DNA of 64,000 nucleotides, taken from Pseudoxanthomonas sp. (GTDB lineage Bacteria > Pseudomonadota > Gammaproteobacteria > Xanthomonadales > Xanthomonadaceae). The stretch covers positions 186,001 to 250,000 of the forward strand of contig NZ_PKDG01000015.1 in assembly GCF_002863005.1 (NCBI RefSeq), in the 5' to 3' direction. Below the pieces are notes generated by a model. That model ran no database searches, was not told the origin of the DNA, and saw nothing but the letters and a program-made list of their open reading frames with translations. The position numbers were made by a program, and so were the translations under genes. Each line of letters opens with the position of its first letter. Within the stretch, counting starts at the first letter, position 1. Positions 1 through 11,568 of this stretch are shown here, piece after piece.

Positions 1-2
1 GT

Positions 3-1136
3 TCACCAGATGGATTCCTCGTGTACTTCTGTTTCCGTGGCGGCGACCGCGATGCGGCGCGTGCCTGTCTTGATGGGGAGTCTGGCCGCGGCGCGGGCGG
101 GCGCGCGGGGGCTGGGAAGCGAGGGCTCGCCCTCGGCGTTGCGCCGGCGCGGCTTGCGCGGAGGACGCGGTCGCACGTCGGACAGCAGCTGCGCCAGCAC
201 GGTCGCGTCGATATTGCCACCCGAAACCACCGCGCACTTGCGCTTGCCGGCGACGCGACGACCGGCGGCCAAGGCCAGCGCGCCGGCGCCCTCGGCGATC
301 AGGTGCTCTTCCAGCGCCAAGCGCACCAGCGTCTCGCGCAGTTCGGCTTCGCGCACGGTCACCACGTCGTCCAGCAACTGCGTGCACAGGCGACGGGTGA
401 TGAAGCCGGGCACCTTCACCCGCACGCCATCGGCCAGCGAGGCGACCGGATCCTTCGGTGCGGTGTCGCCCTTCATCGCGCGGATCATCGAATCCACGCC
501 CTCGACCTGCGCGCCGACCACGCGCACGCCCTGCGACTTCAGCGCCAGGGCGACGCCCGATGCCAGTCCACCACCGCCGATCGGCACGATGACGACATCC
601 GGGCTGTAGGGTGCGATCTCGATGCCGACCGTGCCCTGGCCGGCGATCACGTCGGGGTCGTCGAAGGCGGACAGGAAGCGGTAGCCATTCTGCTCGGCCA
701 GTTCCTTCGCAAAGGCGAAGGCTTCGTCATAGCTGTCGCCATGCTGGCGCACGGTGGCACCCCAGTGGGCGACGCCGGCGATCTTGGTCTGCGGCGCGCC
801 GTGCGGCATCACCGTGATCGCCTGCACGCCCAGCCGGTACGCCGCCCAGGCCAGCCCTTGCGCGTGGTTGCCTGCGGAGGCGGCGATCACCGGCCTTCGG
901 TCGCCACGCTCGCGGGCGGCCAGCAAGGCGTTCAACGCACCACGGACCTTGTAGGAGCCGGTGCGCTGCAGGTTCTCCAGCTTCAGCATCACGCCGAAAC
1001 GTTCCGCATGATGCAGCGGGGTGGGAGGCAGGTAACGCCGCAGCCGCGCCTGCGCCGCCAGCACATCGGCCACGGTGACGACGACGTCGCCTACGTCCGG
1101 TTCGCTGCTGGCGGGGGCGCGGCCGGCATCAGGCAT
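3..1136 (-). CDS. ilvA: Threonine dehydratase (threonine ammonia-lyase)
   Basis: This PLP enzyme deaminates L-threonine to 2-oxobutanoate, the first committed step to isoleucine. The PLP-lysine motif GSYKVRGALNAL lies near residue 60, the asparagine motif ASAGNHAQG near residue 88 and the phosphate-binding loop GGGGLASG near residue 190. At 377 residues it is a short, tdcB-like form without the C-terminal regulatory domains of E. coli IlvA. Instead it ends in a basic, Arg/Pro/Ala-rich tail of about 50 residues that looks disordered. The stop codon is inside the window. It is the last visible gene of the ilvC-ilvG-ilvM-ilvA run, 72 bp after ilvM. In related genomes leuA often follows, but that lies outside the window. 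Confidence 0.93.
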   Translation of the reverse strand: MPDAGRAPASSEPDVGDVVVTVADVLAAQARLRRYLPPTPLHHAERFGVMLKLENLQRTGSYKVRGALNALLAARERGDRRPVIAASAGNHAQGLAWAAYRLGVQAITVMPHGAPQTKIAGVAHWGATVRQHGDSYDEAFAFAKELAEQNGYRFLSAFDDPDVIAGQGTVGIEIAPYSPDVVIVPIGGGGLASGVALALKSQGVRVVGAQVEGVDSMIRAMKGDTAPKDPVASLADGVRVKVPGFITRRLCTQLLDDVVTVREAELRETLVRLALEEHLIAEGAGALALAAGRRVAGKRKCAVVSGGNIDATVLAQLLSDVRPRPPRKPRRRNAEGEPSLPSPRAPARAAARLPIKTGTRRIAVAATETEVHEESIW

Positions 1137-1208
1137 CGCGGCACGCGAACGGCTGATGTCGAAGAAGACGCCTCCGGACCACGGCGCCTGCGTTGGCGGG
1201 CGTGGCGT

Positions 1209-1481
1209 TCAAGCAGCGCGCTCCTGGCGGCGATGGTCGCGGCTCAGTTCCTGCACGGCACTGAAGGACAGTTCCTCCACGTCGTAGATCTTCAACAGCT
1301 GCTGGCGCAGGGTCTCCGGTGCGCGGGTGCTGTCGATCACCAGCGCCAGCGCCCAGTAGCCCTCGCCGTCGTGGGTGGCGTGCACCGCATGGGGCGGAAA
1401 GCCGCGGCGCTCGATCATGCCCAGCACGCGCACCAGGGCGCCCTCGGCAGGTTTGAGCTTCAGTTCAAGCCGGTAACGCAT
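1209..1481 (-). CDS. ilvM: Acetolactate synthase small (regulatory) subunit, IlvM type
   Basis: This 90-residue protein is an ACT-domain subunit that pairs with the IlvG catalytic subunit to form acetohydroxyacid synthase. The beta-alpha-beta ACT pattern is visible from [20 protein letters not shown] onward. Its length matches IlvM of E. coli AHAS II rather than the roughly 160-residue IlvH/IlvN type. The start overlaps the end of ilvG by 17 bp, which indicates translational coupling and a fixed stoichiometry. It is controlled with the rest of the operon by the upstream leader. Confidence 0.9.
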   Translation of the reverse strand: MRYRLELKLKPAEGALVRVLGMIERRGFPPHAVHATHDGEGYWALALVIDSTRAPETLRQQLLKIYDVEELSFSAVQELSRDHRRQERAA

Positions 1482-3213
1482 TCTTCTTCTCCGGTCCGTC
1501 GGCCGCGATGGCAGTCTCGGCGGCGACCTTGGCGGGATTGGCGTCCAGCATCGAGCTGTTGGCGTGGTTCGGCGGCACCAGCGGCCACACGTTGGCCTTG
1601 ATGTCGATGGTGACGTGCAGCAGCGCCGGACCCGGCGCGGCCAGCAGGTTGGCCAGCGCGCCTTCGACCTCGTCGCGCAGGCTGATGTGGTGCGCCGGAA
1701 TGCCGAACACGCGGGCCAGCGCGGCGAAGTCCGGGTTGTCGGACAGGTCGATCTCGCTGTAGCGCTCGGCGAAGAACAGTTCCTGCCATTGCCGCACCAT
1801 GCCCAGCGCGCTGTTGTCGATCAGCACGATCTTCACCGGCAGCTTGCAGCGGGCGATGGTCGCCAGCTCCTGCACGTTCATCATGAAGCCGCCATCGCCA
1901 TTGACCAGGATGACGGAGCGGTCCGGACAGGCGAACTGCGCGCCCATCGCCGCCGGCAGGCCGAAGCCCATCGTGCCCAGTGCGCCGCTGGTCAGGTGGT
2001 TGCGCGGGTGGGTGAACTTGCAGTGCTGCGCCACCCACATCTGGTGCTGGCCGACGTCGCACGCGATGATCGCGTCCGCCGGCGCCACTTCGCTCAACCG
2101 CTTCAGCAGGCCGGGCGCATAGATGTCGGTGCCGGGCGCGTCATAGCGGAAGCCGAACCGTTCGCGATTGCCCAGGCAGTGCCTGCGCCATTCATCGCAG
2201 GTGCTGCGCGCGGCCGTCAGCGCCTTCAGGCTGGTGGCGACATCGCCGGGCACCGCGATGTCGGCGGTCCGCAGCTTGCCGATCTCGTAGGCGTCGGCAT
2301 CCACGTGCAGCACGCGGGCGAACGGGGCGAACTCGGCCAGCTTGCCGGTGGCCCGGTCGTCGAAGCGCGCACCCACCACGATCAGCAGGTCGCACTCCTG
2401 GGTGGCCATGTTGGCCGCGCGCGTCCCGTGCATGCCCAGCATGCCCAGGTAGTGCGGATGGTTCGCGGGCAGGGCGCCCAGGCCGCGCAGGGTCAGCACG
2501 GTGGGAATCTTCGTGGCGTCGACGAACTGGCGGAACGCCTCCACCGCATCCGCGATGCCGATCCCGCCACCGCCGTAGATCAGCGGTTTCTCGGCACCGG
2601 CGATGGCGGCCAGCGCATCGGCCAGCTTCGCGTCGTCCGGCGCCGGCAGCGGATCGACGCTGGCCGGCACGTGGTCGGGCAGGTGCGAGGCGTCGGACAT
2701 CTGCACGTCCTTGGGCAGATCGATCAACACCGGGCCGGGACGCCCTTCGCGCGCGATGCGGAAGGCTTCGCGCACCATCTCCGGCAGGTCGTCCACGCGC
2801 CGGGCGACAAAGCTGTGCTTCACGATCGGCAGGGTCAGGCCGAACACGTCCAGTTCCTGGAACGCGTCGGTGCCCATCAGCGTGGTCGCGACCTGGCCGG
2901 TCAGGCAGACCATCGGCACAGAGTCCAGCATCGCATCGGCGATGCCGGTCACCAGGTTGGATGCGCCGGGGCCGGAGGTGGCCACGCACACGCCGACCTT
3001 GCCGCTGGCGCGCGCATAGCCATTCGCCGCCAGCGCCGCGCCCTGCTCATGGCGCACCAGGATGTGCTTGAGGTTGGAATCCACCAGCGCGTCGTAGAAC
3101 GGCATGATGGTGCCGCCCGGATAGCCGAACAGCGTGTCCACGCCCTCGGCTTCCAGGGCGTGGGCCAGCCAGCGGGCGCCATTGCGTGGGGCAGTGGCCG
3201 CGGCGGCGTTCAT
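1465..3213 (-). CDS. ilvG: Acetolactate synthase large (catalytic) subunit
   Basis: This ThDP-dependent enzyme condenses two pyruvates to 2-acetolactate, or pyruvate with 2-oxobutanoate to 2-aceto-2-hydroxybutanoate, for valine/leucine and isoleucine synthesis. The protein has 582 residues. The N-terminal PYR domain carries FGYPGG, the ThDP-activating glutamate in [15 protein letters not shown] and [10 protein letters not shown]. The C-terminal PP domain carries the Mg/ThDP motif [12 protein letters not shown] followed by [11 protein letters not shown]. The frame is open far upstream, but the start chosen here ([12 protein letters not shown]) matches the family N terminus. Its ATG also overlaps the ilvC stop as ATGA, a 4-bp overlap typical of coupled genes. 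Confidence 0.95.
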   Translation of the reverse strand: MNAAAATAPRNGARWLAHALEAEGVDTLFGYPGGTIMPFYDALVDSNLKHILVRHEQGAALAANGYARASGKVGVCVATSGPGASNLVTGIADAMLDSVPMVCLTGQVATTLMGTDAFQELDVFGLTLPIVKHSFVARRVDDLPEMVREAFRIAREGRPGPVLIDLPKDVQMSDASHLPDHVPASVDPLPAPDDAKLADALAAIAGAEKPLIYGGGGIGIADAVEAFRQFVDATKIPTVLTLRGLGALPANHPHYLGMLGMHGTRAANMATQECDLLIVVGARFDDRATGKLAEFAPFARVLHVDADAYEIGKLRTADIAVPGDVATSLKALTAARSTCDEWRRHCLGNRERFGFRYDAPGTDIYAPGLLKRLSEVAPADAIIACDVGQHQMWVAQHCKFTHPRNHLTSGALGTMGFGLPAAMGAQFACPDRSVILVNGDGGFMMNVQELATIARCKLPVKIVLIDNSALGMVRQWQELFFAERYSEIDLSDNPDFAALARVFGIPAHHISLRDEVEGALANLLAAPGPALLHVTIDIKANVWPLVPPNHANSSMLDANPAKVAAETAIAADGPEKKNALPA

Positions 3214-4217
3214 GCGGCGGCCTGCTCGTCTGTATCGGGTTGGCTGGCATTGGCCTGCAGCCACACCATCTTCGCGCGCAGTTCCTTGCCGACCTTCTCG
3301 ATCGGATGATCCTTGTCGGCCTGCTGGAATTTCTTGTAGTTCGGCAGCCCGGCGTCGTACTCGGCCTGCCAGTTGCGGGTGAAGGTGCCGTTCTGGATGT
3401 CGGTCAGCACGTCCTTCATGCGCGCCTTCACCGAAGCGTCGATGACGCGCGGGCCACTGACGAAATCGCCGTACTGCGCGGTTTCGGAGATGAATTCCAG
3501 CATGCGGGTGATGCCGCCTTCGTAGAACAGGTCGACGATCAGCTTCAGCTCGTGCAGCACTTCGTAGTAGGCGATTTCCGGCTGGTAGCCGGCTTCCACC
3601 AGCGTCTCGAAGCCGGCCTGCACCAGCGACGAGGCGCCGCCGCACAGCACGGCCTGTTCGCCGAACAGGTCGGTCTCGGTCTCTTCCTTGAAGGTGGTCT
3701 TGATGATGTTGGCGCGCGCGCCGCCCAGGCCGCCGGCGTAGGCCAGCGCGAACTGCTCGGCCTGGCCGCTCTTGTCCTGGTACACGGCGTAGATGCACGG
3801 CACGCCGCGACCGATCTCGTATTCGCGGCGCACCAGCGCGCCAGGACCCTTCGGCGCGACCAGCACCACGTCCAGGTCGGCGCGCGGTTCGATCATGCCG
3901 AAGTGCACGTTGAGGCCGTGCGCGAACAGCAGCACCGCGCCCTGCTTCATGTTCGGCGCCAGCACGTCAGCGTAGAGCTTCTTCTGCACCATGTCCGGCG
4001 TCAGCACCGCGACCAGGTCGGCGTCCTTCACCGCATCGGCCACCGCCTTCACCGCGAAGCCGTCGGCCTGCGCCTTGGCCTCCGTCGGGCCGCCCGGACG
4101 CAGGCCGACGGTGACGTCGAAGCCGGAATCGCGCAGGTTCAGCGCATGCGCGCGGCCCTGGCTGCCGTAGCCGACGACAGTGATCTTGGGTTGCGGGAGA
4201 GCATTGGCGGTGGTCAT
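3210..4217 (-). CDS. ilvC: Ketol-acid reductoisomerase (NADP+)
   Basis: This enzyme performs the alkyl migration and NADPH reduction that turn acetohydroxyacids into dihydroxy acids. At 335 residues it is a class I (short) KARI. The Rossmann fingerprint [17 protein letters not shown] is near residue 16. The metal-binding and catalytic region includes [17 protein letters not shown] and the C-terminal [19 protein letters not shown] helix. It is the first structural gene of the minus-strand ilv operon, about 45 bp after the attenuator terminator. Placing ilvC ahead of ilvG is the Xanthomonas arrangement, not the enterobacterial ilvGMEDA one. Confidence 0.96.
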   Translation of the reverse strand: MTTANALPQPKITVVGYGSQGRAHALNLRDSGFDVTVGLRPGGPTEAKAQADGFAVKAVADAVKDADLVAVLTPDMVQKKLYADVLAPNMKQGAVLLFAHGLNVHFGMIEPRADLDVVLVAPKGPGALVRREYEIGRGVPCIYAVYQDKSGQAEQFALAYAGGLGGARANIIKTTFKEETETDLFGEQAVLCGGASSLVQAGFETLVEAGYQPEIAYYEVLHELKLIVDLFYEGGITRMLEFISETAQYGDFVSGPRVIDASVKARMKDVLTDIQNGTFTRNWQAEYDAGLPNYKKFQQADKDHPIEKVGKELRAKMVWLQANASQPDTDEQAAA

Positions 4218-4261
4218 GGAGCGTGGTTCCTGGAGAGTTGAGGTAAGGACAGGCGCTTAAA

Positions 4262-4294
4262 CAAAAAACCCCGCACTTCTCAGTGCGGGGTTTT
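4262..4294 (-). terminator. ilv operon attenuator (intrinsic terminator in the leader)
   Basis: On the minus strand a 13-bp stem (AAAACCCCGCACT paired with AGTGCGGGGTTTT) is followed at once by a run of six T. It lies between the leader peptide stop and ilvC, so it must be read through for the operon to be expressed. This position, plus the branched-chain residue run in the leader peptide, marks it as an attenuator rather than an end-of-gene terminator. A weaker upstream pairing (GGCGT with ACGCC around 4301-4325) could belong to the alternative fold. Confidence 0.85.
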
Positions 4295-4317
4295 GCGAAT
4301 CTGGCGTTGCTTGCTGC

Positions 4318-4407
4318 TTACACGCCGGTTCGTCCCGCAGTTGTGGGCGAGGTAATAAGGACGAGTACGAGGAGCGAGCCCGCAACGGGTGCGGTGATGT
4401 CGATCAT
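4318..4407 (-). CDS. ilvL: ilv operon leader peptide (attenuation peptide)
   Basis: This small gene encodes 29 residues beginning MIDITAPVAG. It contains the run SLLVLVLIT, seven consecutive Leu/Val/Ile residues after the serine, followed by PTTAG with more threonines. The stop TAA lies 24 nt before the terminator stem. Such a run is the known sensor of Leu-, Val- and Ile-tRNA charging: a ribosome stalled on it favours an antiterminator and lets ilvC-G-M-A be transcribed. An in-frame ATG eight codons upstream (4431) would give 37 residues. I prefer 4407 because 4431 would lie almost at the predicted transcription start. No strong Shine-Dalgarno sequence is visible for either start. Confidence 0.82.
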   Translation of the reverse strand: MIDITAPVAGSLLVLVLITSPTTAGRTGV

Positions 4408-4438
4408 CGTGGGCGTGTGGCGTTGCAACATGCGGCAA

Positions 4439-4467
4439 GAGAAACATGCCGCTCCAAACCGTGTCAA
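4439..4467 (-). promoter_or_regulatory. Possible ilv operon promoter
   Basis: A perfect TTGACA -35 hexamer reads on the minus strand at 4467-4462, ahead of the leader peptide. No good -10 hexamer lies 16-18 bp downstream (the 17-bp position reads TTTCTC), so the -10 assignment is weak. The location, upstream of the leader and divergent from ilvD, is right for the operon promoter. Confidence 0.3.
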
Positions 4468-4583
4468 GCGCTTTTCCGTCGTTTGCGACGATCGGATGAT
4501 TTCAATCGAGATGGTTGCAACTGAAACCGTGGAAAGCCAGCAGAATCAAGGCTTCCCACGTCATCGCCGCACCGCTGGTTTTC

Positions 4584-6425
4584 ATGCCCGAGTACCGTTC
4601 CAAGACCTCCACCCACGGCCGCAACATGGCCGGCGCCCGCGCGCTGTGGCGCGCCACCGGCATGCGGGACGAGGACTTCCACAAACCCATCGTGGCCATC
4701 GCCAACTCGTTCACGCAGTTCGTGCCCGGACACGTGCACCTCAAGGATCTTGGTCAGCTGGTCGCCCGCGAGATCGAGCGTGTCGGCGGCGTGGCGAAGG
4801 AGTTCGACACCATCGCCGTCGACGACGGCATCGCGATGGGCCACGACGGCATGCTGTACTCGCTGCCGTCGCGCGAAGTGATCGCCGACTCGGTCGAGTA
4901 CATGGTCAACGCGCACTGCGCCGATGCGCTGGTATGCATCTCCAACTGCGACAAGATCACCCCGGGCATGTTGATGGCCGCGCTTCGGTTGAACATCCCG
5001 ACAGTGTTCGTGTCCGGTGGCCCGATGGAAGCCGGCAAGACACGCCTGGCCGACCACAAGCTCGACCTCGTCGATGCGATGGTGATGGCGGCCGACCCGA
5101 ACGTGTCCGACGAGGAGGTCGCTGCCGTCGAGCGCAGCGCCTGTCCGACCTGCGGGTCGTGCAGCGGCATGTTCACCGCCAACTCGATGAACTGCCTGAC
5201 CGAGGCGCTCGGCCTGTCGCTGCCGGGCAACGGCACCGTGGTGGCCACGCATGCGGACCGCGAGCAGCTGTTCAAGCGTGCCGGCGTCACCGCCGTGGAG
5301 TTGTGCCATCGCTGGTACGGTGGCGAGGACGCGACCGCGTTGCCGCGCGGCATCGCCACGTTCGAGGCGTTCGAGAATGCGATGACGCTGGACATCGCGA
5401 TGGGCGGTTCCACCAACACCATCCTGCACCTGCTTGCCGCGGCGCAGGAGGGCGAAGTCCCGTTCGACATGCGCGACATCGATCGCCTGTCGCGGCGCGT
5501 GCCGCAGCTGTGCAAGGTGGCGCCGAACACGCAGAAATACCACATCGAGGACGTGCACCGAGCCGGCGGCATCATGGCGATCCTCGGCGAACTGGCGCGC
5601 GGTGGATTGCTGCATGTCGACGTTCCTACCGTGCACGCGAAGACGCTGGGCGAGGCGATCGCGAAGTGGGACGTCACGACCAACGACGATGACGCCGTCA
5701 CGGCCTTCTACAAGGCGGGTCCGGCCGGCATTCCCACCCAGGTCGCCTTCAGCCAGGCCACGCGCTGGCCTTCACTGGACATCGACCGTGCCGAAGGCTG
5801 CATCCGCAGTGTCGAGCATGCGTTCTCGCAGGAGGGCGGCCTGGCCGTGCTCTACGGCAACATCGCCCGCGATGGCTGCGTAGTGAAGACCGCGGGCGTG
5901 GACGAGTCCATCCATGTCTTCGAAGGCACGGCGCGCGTGTTCGAAAGCCAGGATGCGGCGGTGGCCGGCATCCTCGGCGACGAGGTGACGGCGGGCGACG
6001 TGGTCGTCATCCGCTACGAAGGCCCCAAGGGCGGGCCCGGCATGCAGGAAATGCTGTACCCGACCAGCTACCTGAAATCGAAGGGACTCGGGAAACAGTG
6101 CGCACTGCTGACCGATGGCCGCTTCTCGGGCGGCACCTCCGGTCTGTCGATCGGTCATGCATCGCCGGAAGCCGCCGCGGGCGGCTCAATCGGCCTGGTG
6201 CGCGATGGCGACCGCATCCGCATCGATATCCCTCAGCGCTCGATCGCCTTGCTGGTCTCGGACGAGGAACTCGCCGCACGCCGCGCGGCCCAGGATGCGA
6301 GGGGCTGGAAGCCCGCGCAGCCGCGTGCGCGCAAGGTCAGCACCGCGTTGAAAGCGTACGCCCTGCTCGCGACCAGCGCCGACAAGGGCGCGGTACGCGA
6401 CAAGCAACTGCTGGATGGGGTCTGA
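4584..6425 (+). CDS. ilvD: Dihydroxy-acid dehydratase
   Basis: This iron-sulfur enzyme dehydrates 2,3-dihydroxy-3-methylbutanoate and its pentanoate homologue to the 2-oxo acids, the third common step of branched-chain synthesis. The protein has 613 residues, the usual length. Cluster and Mg ligands sit in [12 protein letters not shown] (Cys118, Cys122) and [19 protein letters not shown] near residue 190. The frame is open for 23 codons upstream, but [20 protein letters not shown] is the conserved family N terminus, so the start is placed at 4584. It is divergent from the ilvC operon and shares the 370-bp intergenic region. No separate attenuator was seen for it. Confidence 0.95.
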   Translation: MPEYRSKTSTHGRNMAGARALWRATGMRDEDFHKPIVAIANSFTQFVPGHVHLKDLGQLVAREIERVGGVAKEFDTIAVDDGIAMGHDGMLYSLPSREVIADSVEYMVNAHCADALVCISNCDKITPGMLMAALRLNIPTVFVSGGPMEAGKTRLADHKLDLVDAMVMAADPNVSDEEVAAVERSACPTCGSCSGMFTANSMNCLTEALGLSLPGNGTVVATHADREQLFKRAGVTAVELCHRWYGGEDATALPRGIATFEAFENAMTLDIAMGGSTNTILHLLAAAQEGEVPFDMRDIDRLSRRVPQLCKVAPNTQKYHIEDVHRAGGIMAILGELARGGLLHVDVPTVHAKTLGEAIAKWDVTTNDDDAVTAFYKAGPAGIPTQVAFSQATRWPSLDIDRAEGCIRSVEHAFSQEGGLAVLYGNIARDGCVVKTAGVDESIHVFEGTARVFESQDAAVAGILGDEVTAGDVVVIRYEGPKGGPGMQEMLYPTSYLKSKGLGKQCALLTDGRFSGGTSGLSIGHASPEAAAGGSIGLVRDGDRIRIDIPQRSIALLVSDEELAARRAAQDARGWKPAQPRARKVSTALKAYALLATSADKGAVRDKQLLDGV

Positions 6426-6432
6426 TAGCGGG

Positions 6433-7284
6433 ATGCCCCACGTCTTCCTGTTCGTCGTCCTGTCGCTGCTGTCGGTCCTGCCCGCGTGGGCGCAGGAGAC
6501 GCCGCCGCGGCCCTGGGTGATTGCGACCTACGCGTATCCGCAACGCGACCGGGCGGCGGCCATCCAGCCGTTGGCCGACTACTTGGGGTTACGCGCGCGG
6601 CATCCGGTGCAGGTGCGCCTGTTCGATTCGCCGACTGCGCTCGTCGATGCACTGCGGCGTGGTGAGGTCGACGTGGCCGTCCCCAACCTGCATGGGTACC
6701 TGCAGGCGCGGCGCGCTAGCGAAACGCTGACGACCCTGCCCGTGCCGCAGGTGCCGGCGCTGCAGGCGGACCGCTACCGCGCCGTGCTGATCGCTCGGCA
6801 GGGACTCGAAGCGCCGGGCGAACTGGAGCGGCAGGCGAAGACTCTGCGACTGATACTCGTCGGCCGCGATTCGGCCTCCGGTGGTTTCGTGCCGGTGCGC
6901 GAACTGCGCCGCCGCGGTCTGGAGCCTGCAAAAGCCTTCGGTCATCTTGCCTACGCCGGTTCCCATGCGGCCGCCTTGGAGGCCGTGGCGACGGGAGGGG
7001 CAGACGTCGCTGGACTCGCAGCCGATGTCTACGACGCCGACCGGCCAGCCGGTGTGGTCGAGCTGTGGCGATCGCAGCCCATTCCGCCCGGCCCGCTGCT
7101 GTGCCGCCCCGCGGCCGACGTGCCGTGCCAGCAGTTCGCGGCGTGGTTGCTCGAGGCCCACGAGGCCGCCCCGGCAGTGATGGCCGCGCTGCGGGCGGGG
7201 TGGCCGGAGTTCGGCGATGCGCAGCGATTCACGGTGCCGGATCGGCAGCCCACTGATGGATTGGAACTGCTGAGCCAACCCTAG
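6433..7284 (+). CDS. PhnD-like periplasmic substrate-binding protein
   Basis: The protein (283 residues from this start) has a signal peptide ending near PAWA-QE. Its body resembles the phosphate/phosphonate ABC-transporter binding family (PhnD superfamily), with YAYPQRDRAAAIQPLADYL near the N terminus and the typical DALRRGEVDVAVPNLHGYL strand-helix segment. No permease or ATPase gene is adjacent. It sits 7 bp after ilvD on the same strand and may be read through from it. Orphan PhnD-like proteins can serve as sensor domains or solute binders, and the ligand cannot be told from sequence. The start at 6433 is favoured over 6415 because it begins the signal peptide and follows a purine-rich stretch. 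Confidence 0.65.
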   Translation: MPHVFLFVVLSLLSVLPAWAQETPPRPWVIATYAYPQRDRAAAIQPLADYLGLRARHPVQVRLFDSPTALVDALRRGEVDVAVPNLHGYLQARRASETLTTLPVPQVPALQADRYRAVLIARQGLEAPGELERQAKTLRLILVGRDSASGGFVPVRELRRRGLEPAKAFGHLAYAGSHAAALEAVATGGADVAGLAADVYDADRPAGVVELWRSQPIPPGPLLCRPAADVPCQQFAAWLLEAHEAAPAVMAALRAGWPEFGDAQRFTVPDRQPTDGLELLSQP

Positions 7285-7309
7285 GTACGGCTCGCGAGCC
7301 TTCCACGAA

Positions 7310-9262
7310 TCATGGTGCGGCCGCTCCGATGTGCTGCGCCAGGAATGCCTCGAGTTTTTGATAGAAGGCGATGTTGTTGTCGTCGCTGTAGAAGCCGTGC
7401 CCTTCCTTGGGCACCGCCATCCACTGCGGGGCATTGCCGGCCTTCTCCAAGGCTGCCTTCATGGCCTTGGCTTGTGCGAACGGCGTGCGTTCGTCGAGTT
7501 CGCCATGGGCCAGCAGCACCGGCATGCGGATCTGCGAGGCGAGCGTGATGGGGGAATGGGTGCGCAAAAGCTCCGGATCGGATCCGATCACGCGATCGAG
7601 GTAATTGCGGCCCCACCGGGTATCCCCGATATCGCCCTTGCTCAGCACCATCTTCAGGTCGTATGCGCCCGAAGCGCCGGCCGCGCACTTGAAGAGTTCC
7701 GGCGCCTTGGCCGCCGTCATCATGGCCGAGTACGCGCCAAAGCTGGCGCCGTAGACGCAGATGCGCGAGGCGTCCGCGAACCCCTGGCCTATCGCCCAGC
7801 GCACGCCGTCGAGCAGGTCGTCCTGCATGCGCGTTCCCCAGTGCCGGTAACCTGCGTGTTCGAAGCGGTAGCCCCTCCCCCCGGAGCCGCGGAAGTTCAC
7901 CTGCAGGACCAGGTAACCGCGGCTGGCCAGAAATTGTGCGTCGGTGTCGAACGTCCATCCGTCGCTGACGCCGTGCGGTCCTCCATGCGGCAGCAGCACC
8001 ATGGGCAGACCCCGAGGATCCTCGACACCCGCCGGCAGGGTCAGGAATCCCGCCAACTCCAGGCCATCGCTGGCCTTGAAGCGGATCGCGCGACGCTCGC
8101 CCATCTGTTCGGCCTGCAAGCCCTCGCGGCTCAGCAGCAGCGAGGTGACGCGGCGCTCGCCACGTTCGAAGAGGTACCAGACCCCCGGATTACGATCGCT
8201 GTAGACGTAGGCGAGCGTCTTGTCGCCGTCGCTGCTGTGGTTGATGTAGCTCACCAACTGACCCGGAAAGCTCCCGGCCAATGCCTGGTGGAACTGCGCT
8301 TCCAGGGAGTCCGGATTCAGGTAGACGGTGCGCGGTGTCCCGGCGCCAATGACGGCGGCAAAGGGCTGGAACGGCGGGGGTGTCCATTCGATATCCAGGA
8401 TGCTGGCGAACGCATCCCGGGCCAACACCTGTCGATTCCCACCATCGAGGTCGGCCTTGACCAGCATCGTCGGACCGCCGTCCGCGCTGAGCAACGCGTA
8501 GGCTTGTCGGCCATCCGGCGTGAGGCTGATCGGCACGAACTCACCTCCCATGCGCTCAGGAGGGACGGGCTGCCAGTTCTGGCCCTGCGCATCGGCGAGA
8601 TAGAGCAGGTAGTTGTCGTGGTCGTCCGTGCCGTGCGCGTAGCGAGGGACACCGTGGTCGTCGAGGGTGAAGGACAGATCGCGGACCGGGATGTCGGCGA
8701 CCCTGCGTGCGGTCCCCTTCTCGGTATCGACGTCGTACAGCTGCGAGCGTCGCGTACTCATAGAGAGTCTGCGCAGATAGAAGCGGCCGTTGGGCTGAGC
8801 CGGCAGGCCTTCGATGGCGCCGAAGCCAGGTTCCAGGCCGGTGAGGCGCAGGCTGCGCTGGTAGCCGAAGATGTAGTCCTGGTTCTTGCCGTCCGCGTCG
8901 GTGGCGATGATCTCGCCGGTGGGAAGCGGCGCTTCGCGGCTGCCGTACTTGCGACCCTTGGCAATGATCAGTCGGCGCTCGCTGACCCAGCGCACCTGGG
9001 TGGGCAGTTCGAACCGCGGCAAGTTCAGCGTCGCTGTCAGACTGAAGTCCGAGAGCCGGTAGATGCGCAACGCATACCGGCCCTCACCCAGTTCCGCCGA
9101 GACGGCCAGATGCTTGCCATCCGGTGACAGTTGGGGCGAGTGCATCGCGTTGCTGGTGGCGAACGCTGCGACGGGTACCCGCGTCTCAGTGGCGGCCGTC
9201 GTTGCGGTGCACAGCCACGCCCACGCCGCCAACGCGGCCAGTCCGCCCCTGATCATTGCCAC
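7310..9262 (-). CDS. S9 family (prolyl oligopeptidase-like) exported peptidase
   Basis: The protein has 650 residues. A signal peptide precedes an N-terminal beta-propeller of WD-like DPP repeats (about residues 40-390) and a C-terminal alpha/beta-hydrolase domain. The catalytic triad can be read as Ser507 in GASFGAYSAM, Asp590 in AHGELDERTP and His622 in PKEGHGFY. This is the arrangement of acylaminoacyl-peptidase and DPP-like S9 peptidases, which release short peptides in the periplasm. It is convergent with the PhnD-like gene and divergent from the thiC promoter. Substrate preference is not predictable. Confidence 0.88.
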   Translation of the reverse strand: MAMIRGGLAALAAWAWLCTATTAATETRVPVAAFATSNAMHSPQLSPDGKHLAVSAELGEGRYALRIYRLSDFSLTATLNLPRFELPTQVRWVSERRLIIAKGRKYGSREAPLPTGEIIATDADGKNQDYIFGYQRSLRLTGLEPGFGAIEGLPAQPNGRFYLRRLSMSTRRSQLYDVDTEKGTARRVADIPVRDLSFTLDDHGVPRYAHGTDDHDNYLLYLADAQGQNWQPVPPERMGGEFVPISLTPDGRQAYALLSADGGPTMLVKADLDGGNRQVLARDAFASILDIEWTPPPFQPFAAVIGAGTPRTVYLNPDSLEAQFHQALAGSFPGQLVSYINHSSDGDKTLAYVYSDRNPGVWYLFERGERRVTSLLLSREGLQAEQMGERRAIRFKASDGLELAGFLTLPAGVEDPRGLPMVLLPHGGPHGVSDGWTFDTDAQFLASRGYLVLQVNFRGSGGRGYRFEHAGYRHWGTRMQDDLLDGVRWAIGQGFADASRICVYGASFGAYSAMMTAAKAPELFKCAAGASGAYDLKMVLSKGDIGDTRWGRNYLDRVIGSDPELLRTHSPITLASQIRMPVLLAHGELDERTPFAQAKAMKAALEKAGNAPQWMAVPKEGHGFYSDDNNIAFYQKLEAFLAQHIGAAAP

Positions 9263-9328
9263 TCCGTGTAGGCACGTTCCCCTTACGGCAGCGTAACCGC
9301 GGGCTCCGCCGTCGCCAAGTGCGGTGGC

Positions 9329-9357
9329 ATGACAGCGCGCGGAAATACGGGTTTAAT
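9329..9357 (+). promoter_or_regulatory. Sigma-70-type promoter of thiC
   Basis: ATGACA (9329-9334, 5/6 of the -35 consensus) and TTTAAT (9352-9357, 5/6 of the -10) are separated by exactly 17 bp. Transcription would start around 9364, at the 5' edge of the TPP riboswitch, which is where a thiC promoter should be. Confidence 0.65.
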
Positions 9358-9360
9358 AGC

Positions 9361-11473
<2,113 letters not shown>

Positions 11474-11568
11474 GCCGGCAGCGCAGGGTGCATCCGCACC
11501 CGGGCCGAACGCGTAGTGTTCACGGGACGCCCGCCATCATGGCGGCGTCCCCCGCCAGGAGAACGATC

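Noticed and set aside
1564-3309. A 581-codon plus-strand frame opposite ilvG
   Set aside because: It is antisense to a conserved enzyme gene and has no recognisable motif.
3214-3798. N-terminal extension of ilvG through ilvC in another frame
   Set aside because: The extension has no homology pattern and overlaps ilvC completely. The ATGA-coupled start gives the normal family length.
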